64,000 nt of DNA from Volucribacter amazonae (GTDB lineage Bacteria > Pseudomonadota > Gammaproteobacteria > Enterobacterales > Pasteurellaceae), in contig NZ_LWID01000001.1 of the NCBI RefSeq assembly GCF_029783845.1, forward strand, positions 1,923,501 to 1,987,500. Reading direction: 5' to 3'. The translations under genes were made by a program, and so were the position numbers. A model generated the notes under the pieces. That model did not search any database, was not told where the DNA came from, and saw nothing but the letters and a program-made list of their open reading frames with translations. Below are positions 1-9,318 of the stretch, piece by piece (the first letter of the stretch is position 1; every line of letters starts with the position of its first letter).

Positions 1-471
1 AGAAAAATACAAAATTAAGATTAATCCCCACCAAAAAATCGGCATAGAATAACCCGTTAAAGAAAGCGAAGTAACCAAATGGGAAATCCAGCTATCTTTT
101 TTTACCGCCGCAATAACGCCCAGTAAAATTCCTAAGATTAATGACCACAATAAGGCAAAAAAAGCCAATTCTACCGTGGCAGGAAATAAGGTAAAAAATT
201 CTTTTAATACGGGTTCATTATTGCGAAAAGATTGCCCAAAATCCCCTTGTAACACATTACCTACATAGCTGAAATATTGTTGATACAAGGGTTTATCCAA
301 GCCTAATTGTTGGATCATTTGTGCATGTACTTCAGGGCTTACCCCTCGCTCCCCCATACGAATTTCAATGGGATCGCCGGGGATTAAATGTACCAAAGCA
401 AACGTAATCAAGGTTATCGCCAAAAAAGTGGGGATAACCATAAATATTCGCTTGAAAATAAATAAAAACAT
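1..471 (-). CDS. dppB: Dipeptide ABC transporter permease, N-terminal part
   Basis: This is the first 157 codons of an inner-membrane permease, cut by the window start. It begins MFLFIFKRIFMVIPTFLAI with a first membrane segment, followed by the family signature LIPGDPIEIRMGERGVSPE and a later TGYSMPIFWWG stretch, all typical of DppB-type permeases of the peptide/opine/nickel uptake family. It starts 15 bases after the dppA stop on the same strand, so the two are very likely one operon, with dppC, dppD and dppF expected beyond the edge. It would form half of the channel for di- or tripeptides, and in this bacterial family also heme or glutathione. The rest of the gene is not visible. Confidence 0.9.
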   Translation of the reverse strand, partial: MFLFIFKRIFMVIPTFLAITLITFALVHLIPGDPIEIRMGERGVSPEVHAQMIQQLGLDKPLYQQYFSYVGNVLQGDFGQSFRNNEPVLKEFFTLFPATVELAFFALLWSLILGILLGVIAAVKKDSWISHLVTSLSLTGYSMPIFWWGLILILYFS

Positions 472-486
472 AGCGTTAGCTTACCA

Positions 487-2085
487 TTAATCCGCTAAGT
501 CCACACCATAGAATGGATGCAAATCAAATGGACTTAATTGATAATTCAATACCTTTTTGGAAACAGGTTCATAAACCGTAGAATGAGCAATGGTAATCCA
601 AGGTGCTTGCTCTTTGACAATCACTTGTGCTTGTTCATAGAGTTTTGCACGTTCTGCTTGATCGGTAATTTGTGCCGCTTTTACCACTAATTGATCAAAA
701 GGTTGATAACAGAATTTGGCGTAGTTAGAGCCTTGTTGCACCGAGGCACAACTTAACAGAATATTTAAGAAATTATCTGGATCGCCATTGTCGCCGATCC
801 AACCCATCATACCTACGCTATGCTCGCCATCACGCATACGTTTTAAATATTCGCCCCATTCATAACTGACAATCTTAGTTTTCACACCAATTTGTTCCCA
901 ATCATTTTGGATCAATTCTGCCATACGGCGTGCATTAGGATTATAAGGACGTGAAACAGGCATTGCCCAAAGCTCCGTTTCAAAACCGTCAGCAAATCCT
1001 GCCTCTTGTAATAATTGCTTGGCTTTAACAGGATTATATTCATAATCTTGAACATTATCGTTATAGCCCCAAATCGTTGGTGGCATAGGGTTTTTAGCAA
1101 TTTGTGCCGTATTTTGATAAACCGAGGTAATAATCGCTTGTTTATTGACCGCATAATTTAAGGCTTGGCGTACTTTAATATTATCAAAAGGCGGTTTTTG
1201 CACATTAAAATTTACATAGCCAATATTTAAGCCTGCTTGGCTTAATAAATTAATTTGCTCATTGGCACGAATTTTATCCAGATCCATTGGATTTGGCGAG
1301 GTCATAATATGACATTCGCCTCGTTCTAATTTTGCATAACGCACCGAAGGATCTGGGGTAATAGTAAAGACAAGGCGATCTATTGGGGTTCTGCCTTGCC
1401 AATATTGTTCAAAGGCTTTAAAGCGAATTAAGGAATCTTTTTGATAACTGACAAACTCAAAAGGCCCTGTACCAATAGGAAAATTATCCACTTTTTCTTT
1501 TGTGCCTGCTTGTGCCATTTTATCGGCATATTCAGCGGATAAAATGGAAGCAAAGTCCATAGCTAAATTGGATAAAAAGACTGCATTAGGCACTTTTAAC
1601 TGAAATTGCACCTTGTAATTGTCCAATTTCTCAATCTTATCAATAATATTTTGCATACCCATACCCACAAAATACTGATAAGAGCCACCCGATACCTGAT
1701 GATAAGGGTGGTTTGGATCAAGCTGACGATAAAAGGAAAATAACACATCATCAGCATTAAAATCACGACTTGGACGAAAATCTTTATTACTATGGAATTT
1801 TACCCCTTGGCGTAAATAAAAGGTATAGGTTTTACCGTCCTCCGACACTTCCCAACGTTCTGCTAAAGAAGGCACTAATTCTGTTGAACCTTGTTTAAAA
1901 TCCAATAAACGATTAAATACTTGTTGCCCTGAGGCATCAATGCTTACGGTATCGCTCGCCAGCTGTGGATTAAAATAAGAGGGCGATGCCTCTGAACAAT
2001 AAACCAAGGTTTTAGGTGCAGCCAATGCACCAACGGAACAGCATAATGCCAATAATGAAAAAGAATATTTATAGCCCCACTTCAT
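487..2085 (-). CDS. dppA: Periplasmic dipeptide/heme-binding protein of ABC transporter
   Basis: A 532-residue solute-binding protein of family 5 (SBP_bac_5). An N-terminal signal peptide (basic MKWGYKYS, hydrophobic core, ALA cleavage) is followed by KTLVYCSEASPSYFNPQL and WEVSEDGKTYTFYLRQGVKFH, both close to DppA and to the Haemophilus heme-binding homologue HbpA. Unlike HbpA it has no convincing lipobox, so it is probably soluble. I chose the ATG at 2085 rather than the in-frame ATG at 2112, because AGAGGT lies just upstream and the signal peptide begins there. It lies directly upstream of dppB, which supports peptide uptake. Whether it also binds heme or glutathione cannot be told from sequence. 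Confidence 0.88.
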   Translation of the reverse strand: MKWGYKYSFSLLALCCSVGALAAPKTLVYCSEASPSYFNPQLASDTVSIDASGQQVFNRLLDFKQGSTELVPSLAERWEVSEDGKTYTFYLRQGVKFHSNKDFRPSRDFNADDVLFSFYRQLDPNHPYHQVSGGSYQYFVGMGMQNIIDKIEKLDNYKVQFQLKVPNAVFLSNLAMDFASILSAEYADKMAQAGTKEKVDNFPIGTGPFEFVSYQKDSLIRFKAFEQYWQGRTPIDRLVFTITPDPSVRYAKLERGECHIMTSPNPMDLDKIRANEQINLLSQAGLNIGYVNFNVQKPPFDNIKVRQALNYAVNKQAIITSVYQNTAQIAKNPMPPTIWGYNDNVQDYEYNPVKAKQLLQEAGFADGFETELWAMPVSRPYNPNARRMAELIQNDWEQIGVKTKIVSYEWGEYLKRMRDGEHSVGMMGWIGDNGDPDNFLNILLSCASVQQGSNYAKFCYQPFDQLVVKAAQITDQAERAKLYEQAQVIVKEQAPWITIAHSTVYEPVSKKVLNYQLSPFDLHPFYGVDLAD

Positions 2086-2266
2086 AGATACCTCTATTTT
2101 ATAAATCATCATGTAAGATTGAATTAGCCCTAGTTTTACAAGTTATTTAAGACTAAAACAACCATTTCAAAAATTATCATGGCAAAAAAGCCATAAAAAT
2201 TAAATTTTATTTAACAGAAAATCTATATTTTAAAAATTTTCAAAAAAATGACCGCACTTTTTGGCT

Positions 2267-3385
2267 TTAATGGATAATCATATCATCACGATGAATAGCG
2301 ACTGCACCATATTCATAGCCTAAAATTTGCTCAATCTGTTGTGATTGCTTGCCCTTAATTAATGATAAGGCATCGCTATTATAACGACACATACCCAGAG
2401 CAATGTCCTTACCCGCTTGTGTACGGATACGCAACACTTCCCCACGAGAAAAATTACCCTCTACTTGTACAATTCCTGCGGGTAATAAAGATTTTCCTTG
2501 GCATAAAATTGCCTGTTCAGCTCCCTGATCTACCACAATAACCCCAGCGGACGGGGCAGCAAATAACCATTGTTTACGGCTTTCTAAGGGATCGGTTTGT
2601 GCCATAAATTTTGTGCCATGAGCAATATTATGAGCAAGCTCTAGGATCACATTCGGTTTATTGCCCTGCACAATAATGGTTTCAATCCCAGAACGTGTCG
2701 CCACATCAGCAGCATTCACTTTGGTACTCATACCGCCCGTTCCCAATGTTGTGCCACTTCCGCCAGCCATGGTACGGATTTGAACATCAATTTTTTCTAC
2801 CTGCGAAATTAATTTCGCATTAGCATTTTTGCGTGGATCAGCATCAAATAACCCCTGTTGATCCGTTAATAAATATAATTGATCCGCTTGCACCAAAATA
2901 GCCACTAATGCCGATAAATTATCATTATCGCCCACTTTAATTTCATTGGTTACCACCGCATCATTTTCATTAATCACAGGAATAATTTGATTATCCAACA
3001 AGGCACGCAAAGTATCTCTTGCATTTAAAAAACGCTCACGATCCTCAATATCCGCCCTTGTCAGCAAAAGTTGCCCAATATGAATACCATAAATGGCAAA
3101 TAATTTTTCCCAAGTTTGAATAAGCTGGCTTTGCCCTACGGCGGCTAATAATTGCTTTGATGCAATAGTCGGCGGTAAATTTGGCTGCCCAAGATAATCT
3201 CGCCCAGCGGCAATAGCCCCAGAGGTAACAATAACAATACGCATACCTTGTTGGTGCAACTGAGCAAATTGACGCACAAAATCAAGCATTTGTGGCAAAT
3301 TTAAATGAGGCGAACCTTGGGTTAAGGTGCTTGTACCAAATTTAACCACAATGGTTTTGCTTGTTGAATGGCTTAACATAGACAT
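2267..3385 (-). CDS. proB: Glutamate 5-kinase
   Basis: A 372-residue enzyme phosphorylating glutamate in the first step of proline synthesis. The amino-acid-kinase domain begins VVKFGTSTLT (about residue 13), with GAIAAG, NENDAV and GDNDNLSALVA for ATP and glutamate binding, and GTGGMSTK further on. A C-terminal PUA domain (roughly 280-372) is present, so it is the full-length E. coli-like form. AAGGAT sits 3-8 bases before the chosen ATG. A second ATG two codons in is possible. It is divergent from folA; proA is not next to it. An uptake sequence lies just past its stop, at 2251-2259. Confidence 0.96.
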   Translation of the reverse strand: MSMLSHSTSKTIVVKFGTSTLTQGSPHLNLPQMLDFVRQFAQLHQQGMRIVIVTSGAIAAGRDYLGQPNLPPTIASKQLLAAVGQSQLIQTWEKLFAIYGIHIGQLLLTRADIEDRERFLNARDTLRALLDNQIIPVINENDAVVTNEIKVGDNDNLSALVAILVQADQLYLLTDQQGLFDADPRKNANAKLISQVEKIDVQIRTMAGGSGTTLGTGGMSTKVNAADVATRSGIETIIVQGNKPNVILELAHNIAHGTKFMAQTDPLESRKQWLFAAPSAGVIVVDQGAEQAILCQGKSLLPAGIVQVEGNFSRGEVLRIRTQAGKDIALGMCRYNSDALSLIKGKQSQQIEQILGYEYGAVAIHRDDMIIH

Positions 3386-3544
3386 TATCCTTATCCAGTA
3401 ACAGGGCGAAAATCAAAAAGAGATAACTTAGCATAAAAAAATAAAAAATTTAACCGCACTTTGTTGGTTTAGCGTTTTTTTTCCAATGAAAAGGGGTATA
3501 ATTTCACTCTTTAACCAATTTGATACCCAAGTAAGGATAACATA

Positions 3545-4030
3545 ATGACATTAAGTATGATCGTGGCAATGACCCAAAATCGGGTTATCGGTAAAGATAA
3601 CCAAATGCCTTGGCATCTACCTGCCGATCTTGCTTGGTTTAGACAACATACCCTTGGTAAACCCGTTATTATGGGACGTAAAACCTTTGAATCCATTGGT
3701 AGAGCCTTACCTAAACGTCCAAATATTGTGTTATCTCGTTCAGAATTTCAGCATCAAGATATTCAAGTGGTGCAAGATATGGAAACCGCTCTTGCTTTAA
3801 CCAAAGATTACTCTGAAATCATGTTAATCGGCGGCGGGCAATTATTTGAGCAATATATAGATAAGGTTGATCGCCTTTATCTCACAATAATACAAACTGA
3901 GTTAGCTGGCGACACCTTTTTCCCTGAACTTGATTGGACACAATGGCATATTCAGTCAGAACAATACCGCCCAGCTGATGAACAAAATGCTTATGATTTA
4001 CGCTTTTTAATTCTTGAGCGTTGTAAATAA
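3545..4030 (+). CDS. folA: Dihydrofolate reductase
   Basis: A 161-residue NADPH-dependent enzyme making tetrahydrofolate, the target of trimethoprim. It shows the full DHFR pattern: IVAMTQNRVIGKDNQMPWHLPADLAWF at the N terminus with the catalytic acidic residue in LPADL, then GKPVIMGRKTFESIG, LSR, and MLIGGGQLF for cofactor binding. Length is normal. AAGGAT at 3533-3538 is well spaced before the ATG. It is monocistronic and divergent from proB. The 161-bp gap between the two start codons must hold both promoters, and also carries an uptake sequence at 3453-3461. Confidence 0.97.
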   Translation: MTLSMIVAMTQNRVIGKDNQMPWHLPADLAWFRQHTLGKPVIMGRKTFESIGRALPKRPNIVLSRSEFQHQDIQVVQDMETALALTKDYSEIMLIGGGQLFEQYIDKVDRLYLTIIQTELAGDTFFPELDWTQWHIQSEQYRPADEQNAYDLRFLILERCK

Positions 4031-4086
4031 GTGGTTTTAGGTTGGGTAGATTGATGAAGTGCGGTTGATTTTTGGGGTAGTTTTTA

Positions 4087-4154
4087 TTAGTCATTTTAAT
4101 TTGAAATAAGATAAATTGTACCAATGCTGTATTATTTCAAAATGTAACGACTAT
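4087..4154. repeat. Palindromic intergenic repeat, copy 1
   Basis: A 68-bp imperfect palindrome. The left end TTAGTCATTTTAATTTGAAA is mirrored by the right end TTTCAAAATGTAACGACTAT. It is the most divergent of the family members described in the findings and lacks most of the GC-rich centre. It lies 57 bp after folA, in the otherwise empty 446-bp gap before atoD. An uptake sequence at 4057-4065 lies just before it. Confidence 0.7.
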
Positions 4155-4361
4155 CACTATCATTTCTTTTTTATAAAAATTAATTCTAAAAAATCTCCTT
4201 ACCCTTTTATTTATATAAAATACTGATAAATGATTATCCTATTCCCATCTTTTTATCTATAAGGAAAATTTATACCTATCTAAAAAATCCATATTTCTTT
4301 TTTTATTTTTTTCTTGTTAGTCTATAACTCAATAGAAATAACAGTTTCTATAATAACTACA

Positions 4362-4391
4362 TTATGCTTCTATGCTGCTTTATAAGCATAA
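4362..4391. promoter_or_regulatory. Operator-like inverted repeat upstream of the ato operon
   Basis: TTATGCTT (4362-4369) and AAGCATAA (4384-4391) form a perfect 8-bp inverted repeat 85 bp before the atoD start. It could bind a dimeric regulator of ketone-body use, but no regulator gene is adjacent. A GATAA/TTATC dyad at 4225-4238 resembles part of a Fur box. Both are inferences from symmetry alone. Confidence 0.3.
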
Positions 4392-4476
4392 CAATAGTGT
4401 TCCCTTTTGATAAAACAAATAGAAAACTATTTTATAAATAAATTTTATTATAAAAATAGTTTATATGGAGGAAACT

Positions 4477-5127
4477 ATGTCAAAAATTATTCCTATCAGT
4501 GAAATTCAACAATATCTTTTTGATGGTATGACCATTATGTCGGGTGGTTTTATGGGGATTGGTACTCCCTCACATATTGTGCAAACCATTTTAACGGCGG
4601 GGACAAAGGATATTACCCTCATTTGTAGTGATACCGCTTTGGTGGATACGGGGGTTGGGCCTTTAATTGTAAATAATCGTGTGAAAAAAGTAATTGCCTC
4701 GCATATTGGTACAAACCCTGAAACAGGTAAAAAAATGATTGCGGATGAAATTGAAGTTGAGCTTGTGCCACAAGGGACGTTTGCTGAACGTATTCGGGCT
4801 GGTGGAGCGGGTTTAGGCGGTATTCTTACCCCAACTGGTATTGGTACTGTGGTGGAACAAGGCAAACAAAAAATTCATGTTGATGGGAGAGATTATTTAC
4901 TGGAATTACCGTTAAAAGCGGATCTTGCTATTTTAAAAGCCTATCTTGCCGATGAAACGGGGAATTTAATTTATGACGGTGCCGCAAGAAACTTTAATCC
5001 GATTATGGCATTAGCGGGCAAAACGGTGATTGCTGAGGTGGATAAAGTCGTCAAAGTGGGTGAATTAGATTCAAATCAAATTATGACACCAGCGACTTTG
5101 GTTGATCATATTATTACGCATAATTAA
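4477..5127 (+). CDS. atoD: Acetoacetate/acetate CoA-transferase, alpha subunit
   Basis: A 216-residue subunit of the enzyme that moves CoA from acetyl-CoA to acetoacetate or short fatty acids. The family-I CoA-transferase alpha pattern is visible: GMTIMSGGFMGIGTP near residue 18, then GLGGILTPTGIGT, and DLAILKAYLADETGNL towards the end. I chose the ATG at 4477 because GGAGG lies directly before it; an in-frame ATG at 4465 would place that Shine-Dalgarno sequence inside the gene. It is the first gene of a five-gene run with short gaps and a common direction (atoD, atoA, atoB, dehydrogenase, permease). Confidence 0.93.
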   Translation: MSKIIPISEIQQYLFDGMTIMSGGFMGIGTPSHIVQTILTAGTKDITLICSDTALVDTGVGPLIVNNRVKKVIASHIGTNPETGKKMIADEIEVELVPQGTFAERIRAGGAGLGGILTPTGIGTVVEQGKQKIHVDGRDYLLELPLKADLAILKAYLADETGNLIYDGAARNFNPIMALAGKTVIAEVDKVVKVGELDSNQIMTPATLVDHIITHN

Positions 5128-5140
5128 GGGGAGAAGAAGA

Positions 5141-5806
5141 ATGAACGCAAAAGAATTGATCGCTCGCCGTATCGCTATGGAGTTTTACGATGGTGATGTC
5201 GTAAATTTGGGGATTGGTTTGCCAACAATGGTGGCTAATTATATTCCTGATGATGTCAATATTACGCTGCAATCTGAAAATGGTTTTCTCGGGTTATCCG
5301 CTTTTGAGCCCAATCAGGCAAATCCTAATATTGTTAATGCTGGGGGGCAACCTTGCTCTATTCAAGCTGGTGGGGCTTTTTTTGATAGTGCTTTTTCCTT
5401 TGCTTTAATTCGTGGTGGGCATGTTGATGCTTGTGTATTGGGCGGTTTGGAAGTGGATCAAGAAGCTAATCTCGCTAACTGGATGATTCCGGGCAAGATG
5501 GTGCCGGGTATGGGGGGCGCGATGGATTTGGTAACAGGGGCGCGTAAGGTAATTATTGGTATGGAGCATTGTGCTAAATCAGGTGCAGCTAAAATTTTAA
5601 AAAAATGCCAATTACCACTTACGGCGGTTAATGCGGTGGATATGATTGTTACTGAATTGGCGGTATTTGAATTTATTGAGGGAAAATTGGTGTTAAAAGA
5701 ACACGCACCAAATGTTGATCTTGCTACTATTCAAGCCGCCACAGAAGCGGAGTTTATTGTGGCAAGTGATTTTAAACCTATGCAGATTAGTCAAAAAGGT
5801 TTATAG
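5141..5806 (+). CDS. atoA: Acetoacetate/acetate CoA-transferase, beta subunit
   Basis: A 221-residue partner of AtoD carrying the catalytic glutamate. QSENGFLG places the acyl-CoA-forming Glu at residue 46, and GGLEVDQEANLANWMIPGKMVPGMGGAMDLV is characteristic of beta subunits. It starts 13 bases after atoD with GGGGAGAAG before the ATG. A longer reading from 5102 would overlap atoD and lacks a ribosome site. It ends 10 bases before atoB, so translation of the three genes is probably coupled. The heterodimer acts in the cytoplasm. Confidence 0.94.
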   Translation: MNAKELIARRIAMEFYDGDVVNLGIGLPTMVANYIPDDVNITLQSENGFLGLSAFEPNQANPNIVNAGGQPCSIQAGGAFFDSAFSFALIRGGHVDACVLGGLEVDQEANLANWMIPGKMVPGMGGAMDLVTGARKVIIGMEHCAKSGAAKILKKCQLPLTAVNAVDMIVTELAVFEFIEGKLVLKEHAPNVDLATIQAATEAEFIVASDFKPMQISQKGL

Positions 5807-5816
5807 GAGAAAAGCG

Positions 5817-6995
5817 ATGAAAAATGTTGTGATTGCCAGTGCTGTGCGTACCCCTATTGCTAGCTTTAATGGGAGTTTAGCCAATGTTAATGCCGTAGAG
5901 TTAGGTTCTATTGCGATCAAAGCTGCTATTGAGCGAGCAGATCTTGAGGCAACATTGATTGATGAAGTCATTATGGGGCAAGTATTACAAGCAGGACAAA
6001 AACAAAATCCTGCTCGTCAAGCCTTGTTGCGTAGTGGGATTGATCAACAAGTAACGGCTTATACGCTAAATAAAGTGTGTGGCTCTGGTTTGAAAGCCGT
6101 TGCAGCCGCAGCACAAGCCATTAAAGCCGGTGATGCCAAGATCATTATTGCGGGGGGCATGGAAAATATGAGCCAAGCCCCTTATTTGTTGGATAAGGCG
6201 CGTTGGGGTTATCGTCTTGGTGCGGGACAGTTAGGTGATGTGATGTTGCTTGATGCTTTAACCTGTGCAGAACATGGCTATCATATGGGAATTACTGCAG
6301 AAAATGTAGCGAAAAAATATGGCATTAGCCGTCAACAACAAGATGAAATTGCTTTAGCTTCACAACAAAAATCCATTGCCGCAATAGAAAGCGGGGCTTT
6401 TAAGGCGGAGATTGTTCCTGTCAATATTAAGCATAAAAAGCAAGAGCTCCTTTTTGTCACAGATGAATACCCTAAAGCAGGAACAACATTAGAAAAATTA
6501 TCAGCCTTACGCCCTGCATTTGCTCAAGCAGGATCAGTAACGGCAGGAAATGCCTCGGGCATTAATGACGGCGCTGCGGCTTTAGTGATTGTGGAAGAAC
6601 AAACGGCAAAAGATCTTGGGTTACCTATTTTAGCTCGGATTCGTAGCTATGCCAGCGCTGGCGTTGCCCCTGAATTAATGGGACTCGGACCTGTTCCTGC
6701 TTCGCAAAAGGCATTAGCAAATGCTGGTTTGACGGTACAGGATTTGGATCTTATTGAGGCAAATGAGGCTTTTGCCGCTCAATTTTTGGCAGTAGGGCGT
6801 GAACTTCATTTTGATTTAGATAAGGTAAACGTTAATGGCGGTGCAATTGCATTAGGACACCCTGTGGGAGCCAGTGGGGCAAGAATTTTAGTCACATTAT
6901 TGCACGCTTTACAAGCAAGAGATAAAACCCTTGGCTTAGCAACCCTATGTATTGGCGGTGGTCAGGGTATTGCAATGGTAGTAGAACGTATTTAA
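5817..6995 (+). CDS. atoB: Acetyl-CoA acetyltransferase (thiolase)
   Basis: A 392-residue thiolase that splits acetoacetyl-CoA into two acetyl-CoA. The acyl-accepting cysteine is C88 in NKVCGSG. The other two active-site blocks are present near the C terminus: GGAIALGHPVGASG (His) and TLCIGGGQG (second Cys). Length matches biosynthetic/degradative thiolases of the AtoB type. The start at 5817 follows AGGAG; the open frame runs upstream into atoA but has no start signal there. It completes the acetoacetate branch begun by AtoDA. Confidence 0.95.
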   Translation: MKNVVIASAVRTPIASFNGSLANVNAVELGSIAIKAAIERADLEATLIDEVIMGQVLQAGQKQNPARQALLRSGIDQQVTAYTLNKVCGSGLKAVAAAAQAIKAGDAKIIIAGGMENMSQAPYLLDKARWGYRLGAGQLGDVMLLDALTCAEHGYHMGITAENVAKKYGISRQQQDEIALASQQKSIAAIESGAFKAEIVPVNIKHKKQELLFVTDEYPKAGTTLEKLSALRPAFAQAGSVTAGNASGINDGAAALVIVEEQTAKDLGLPILARIRSYASAGVAPELMGLGPVPASQKALANAGLTVQDLDLIEANEAFAAQFLAVGRELHFDLDKVNVNGGAIALGHPVGASGARILVTLLHALQARDKTLGLATLCIGGGQGIAMVVERI

Positions 6996-7083
6996 ACAAT
7001 AAAAAGGAAAAATGTTTTTCCTTTAATCACGCAAGGTACGAGGCAGTAAAAATGTACCCTATTAATCTGGAAGGAGAAAACTT

Positions 7084-7845
7084 ATGTTAAAAAATAAAGT
7101 CGCATTGGTAACAGGGGCTGCAAGTGGTATTGGTTTAGCCATTAGTCAAACATTAGCTCAGGCTGGGGCTGATGTGGTAATGGTTGATGTGAATGAAAGT
7201 TTACTAAAACAGCAAGCGGATCAACTACAAGCAAGTTATGTGGTAGCGGATTTATCACAACGTGAAGGTTGCAAAAGTGCGGTAGATTTTGCCAATAAAA
7301 AATTTGCTGGCGTGGACATACTGGTTAATGTAGCAGGCATTCAGACTGTTTCACCTATTGAGCATTTTCCTGAAGACAAATGGGATTTTATGATTAATCT
7401 TATGCTAACCGCTCCTTTCTTATTAACTAAATATTGTTGGTCATATATGGCAAAAAATCAATGGGGGAGAATTATTAATTTGAATTCTATTCATGGTTTG
7501 GTGGCTTCTGATTTCAAATCTGCTTATGTTTCCGCTAAACATGGTTTATCCGGTTTAACCAAAACCGCAGCGTTAGAGGGCGGTGCTTATGGGATAACCG
7601 TTAATTCAATTTGCCCTGCTTATGTAAGAACGCCATTAGTTGATAAACAAATTGCCGATCAAGCCAATCATCATGGCATCTCTGAACAAGACGTGATTAG
7701 CAAAATTATGTTACAAAAAGCCGCCGTAAAACGCCTGATTGAACCGGCAGAAATTGGGGAGTTTGTGAAGTTTTTATGTTCTGATGCGGCATCTTCTATT
7801 TCTGGTGCTTGTTTATCCATTGATGGTGGCTGGACTGCGGGCTAA
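7084..7845 (+). CDS. 3-Hydroxybutyrate dehydrogenase (SDR family)
   Basis: A 253-residue NAD-dependent short-chain dehydrogenase. The cofactor motif TGAASGIG is at residues 10-17, NVAG at 82-85, and the catalytic set S135, Y148 and K152 (YVSAK) is intact. PAYVRTPLVDKQI and the terminal LSIDGGW are typical of 3-hydroxybutyrate dehydrogenases (BdhA/HbdH). GGAGG precedes the ATG. The 88-bp gap after atoB holds a perfect palindrome (AAAGGAAAAA/TTTTTCCTTT, 7003-7024) without a U-run, perhaps a processing or partial attenuation site. The context (CoA-transferase, thiolase, hydroxy-acid permease) supports oxidation of 3-hydroxybutyrate to acetoacetate. Confidence 0.85.
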   Translation: MLKNKVALVTGAASGIGLAISQTLAQAGADVVMVDVNESLLKQQADQLQASYVVADLSQREGCKSAVDFANKKFAGVDILVNVAGIQTVSPIEHFPEDKWDFMINLMLTAPFLLTKYCWSYMAKNQWGRIINLNSIHGLVASDFKSAYVSAKHGLSGLTKTAALEGGAYGITVNSICPAYVRTPLVDKQIADQANHHGISEQDVISKIMLQKAAVKRLIEPAEIGEFVKFLCSDAASSISGACLSIDGGWTAG

Positions 7846-7856
7846 GGAGTGAGCTT

Positions 7857-9188
7857 ATGCTAAGTTTAATTGGTATTTTTATCGGTATCGTATTATTAAT
7901 GGTATTAGCCTTCCGAGGCTATTCCATTGTTTGGATCGCCCCTATTTGTGCAGCGATTGTGGCATTTACGGGCGATTTAAATGTACTTGATGCCTATCTA
8001 GACAGCTATATGAGCGGTTTAGTCAATTTCGTTAAGGCTTGGTTTCCTGCTTTCTTATTAAGTGCTATTTTTGGTAACTTAATGGACGTCAGTGGTGGGG
8101 CAAAATCCATTGCGGCTTGGCTTACTAGAATGTTAGGCACTAAAAGTGCTATTGCCTCAATCGTACTGGGTTGTGCATTATTAACCTATGGCGGAGTAAG
8201 TTTATTTGTGGTTGTTTTTGCTATTTATCCACTTGCCCTTGCTGTCTTTAAAGAGGCAAATATTAGCAGACGATTAATCCCCGGCACCATTGCCTGCGGT
8301 GCGTTTACTTTTACTATGACCGCCTTACCGGGTTCGCCACAAATCCAAAACCTAATCCCTACCGCCTATTTTGGTACTGATGCTATGGCTGCCCCAATGA
8401 TGGGTATTATTGCCTCTGCTATTTTATTCTTTGGTGGCGTGGCTTATCTTGAAATGCGACGCAAAAAATATGCTGCCAATGGCGAATTTTTTACCGAACC
8501 TGCGGTCATTGAACAAGCCACCTCGCCGCAACAGGAAAAACTACCAAGTCCATTCGTCGCATTGTTACCCCTAATTGCGGTGATTGTGGTACTTAATTTT
8601 ATCCCACCATTGATTGGATTAAAAAATGATGATCCTAAAAATATTGTCATTGCCTTACTTTCAGGCATTATTCTCGTGGGATTATTAAGTTTAAAGCAAC
8701 GAGATAAATTTATTCCCGCTATCGGTAAAGGGGCAAATGGAGCAGTAGGGGCAATTATTAATACTGCCGCTGCTGTCGGTTTTGGTAGTGTAGTAAGAAT
8801 GGTACCCGGTTTTGACTTGCTCACCACCATGATCCTCAATATCCCCGGTGGACCATTAGTTTCTCTTTCTATTGCCGTCAATATTTTAGCGGGAGCAACG
8901 GGCTCTGCCTCTGGTGGTATGGGAATTGCCTTAGAGGCTTTAGGGGAAAAATATCTCGCCATTGCTAAACAAATGCACATTTCCCCTGAAGTGTTGCATC
9001 GTATTGCCTCACTCTCCTCTGGGGGATTAGATACCATGCCACATAATGGTGCAGTATTAACCCTATTAAGTAATACTCAAATGACCCACAAAGATTCTTA
9101 TTTAGAAATTGCGGTAACCTCTTTTGTATTACCTATTATTGCCACTATTGTCGTGATTATCTTGTATAACTTGTTTGGCATTTACTAA
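7857..9188 (+). CDS. GntP-family permease, likely 3-hydroxybutyrate importer
   Basis: A 443-residue inner-membrane protein with about 12 hydrophobic segments, beginning MLSLIGIFIGIVLLMVLAFRG. It shows GntP-family features such as ALPGSPQIQNLIPT near residue 160 and ATGSASGGMGIALEALG near 350. It follows the dehydrogenase by 11 bases and ends at a strong terminator, so it is the last gene of the operon. Members of this family carry gluconate or other hydroxy acids; import of 3-hydroxybutyrate is inferred from the neighbours and is not visible in the protein itself. Confidence 0.82.
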   Translation: MLSLIGIFIGIVLLMVLAFRGYSIVWIAPICAAIVAFTGDLNVLDAYLDSYMSGLVNFVKAWFPAFLLSAIFGNLMDVSGGAKSIAAWLTRMLGTKSAIASIVLGCALLTYGGVSLFVVVFAIYPLALAVFKEANISRRLIPGTIACGAFTFTMTALPGSPQIQNLIPTAYFGTDAMAAPMMGIIASAILFFGGVAYLEMRRKKYAANGEFFTEPAVIEQATSPQQEKLPSPFVALLPLIAVIVVLNFIPPLIGLKNDDPKNIVIALLSGIILVGLLSLKQRDKFIPAIGKGANGAVGAIINTAAAVGFGSVVRMVPGFDLLTTMILNIPGGPLVSLSIAVNILAGATGSASGGMGIALEALGEKYLAIAKQMHISPEVLHRIASLSSGGLDTMPHNGAVLTLLSNTQMTHKDSYLEIAVTSFVLPIIATIVVIILYNLFGIY

Positions 9189-9209
9189 GTAACCATCATA
9201 AAAATACAG

Positions 9210-9246
9210 AGCCCAAGATTAATTGAAAAAATCTTGGGCTTTTTAT
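9210..9246 (+). terminator. Rho-independent terminator of the ato operon
   Basis: AGCCCAAGATT and AATCTTGGGCT form a perfect 11-bp stem with a short A-rich loop, followed by TTTTATT. It lies 22 bp past the permease stop. The palindromic repeat copy 2 starts directly at its T-run. Confidence 0.92.
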
Positions 9247-9318
9247 TATAGTCGTTTCAATTTAAAACAAGACAAGGCATACCACCAACGCCCTATATTT
9301 TAAAGTAGAACAACTATA
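9247..9318. repeat. Palindromic intergenic repeat, copy 2
   Basis: A 72-bp copy starting TATAGTCGTTTCAATTTAAA and ending TTTTAAAGTAGAACAACTATA, with GACAAGGC in the left half. The central GC-rich block is shortened compared with copies 3 and 8. It lies between the ato terminator and tRNA-Asp. Confidence 0.8.

Noticed and set aside
4225..4238. Fur-box-like dyad GATAAATGATTATC upstream of atoD
   Set aside because: Only part of a Fur box, in very AT-rich DNA, and no iron-related gene is next to it; mentioned only as a weak possibility.
8444..9037. Long 197-codon frame antisense to the GntP permease
   Set aside because: It is a shadow of the permease codons with no start signal of its own.
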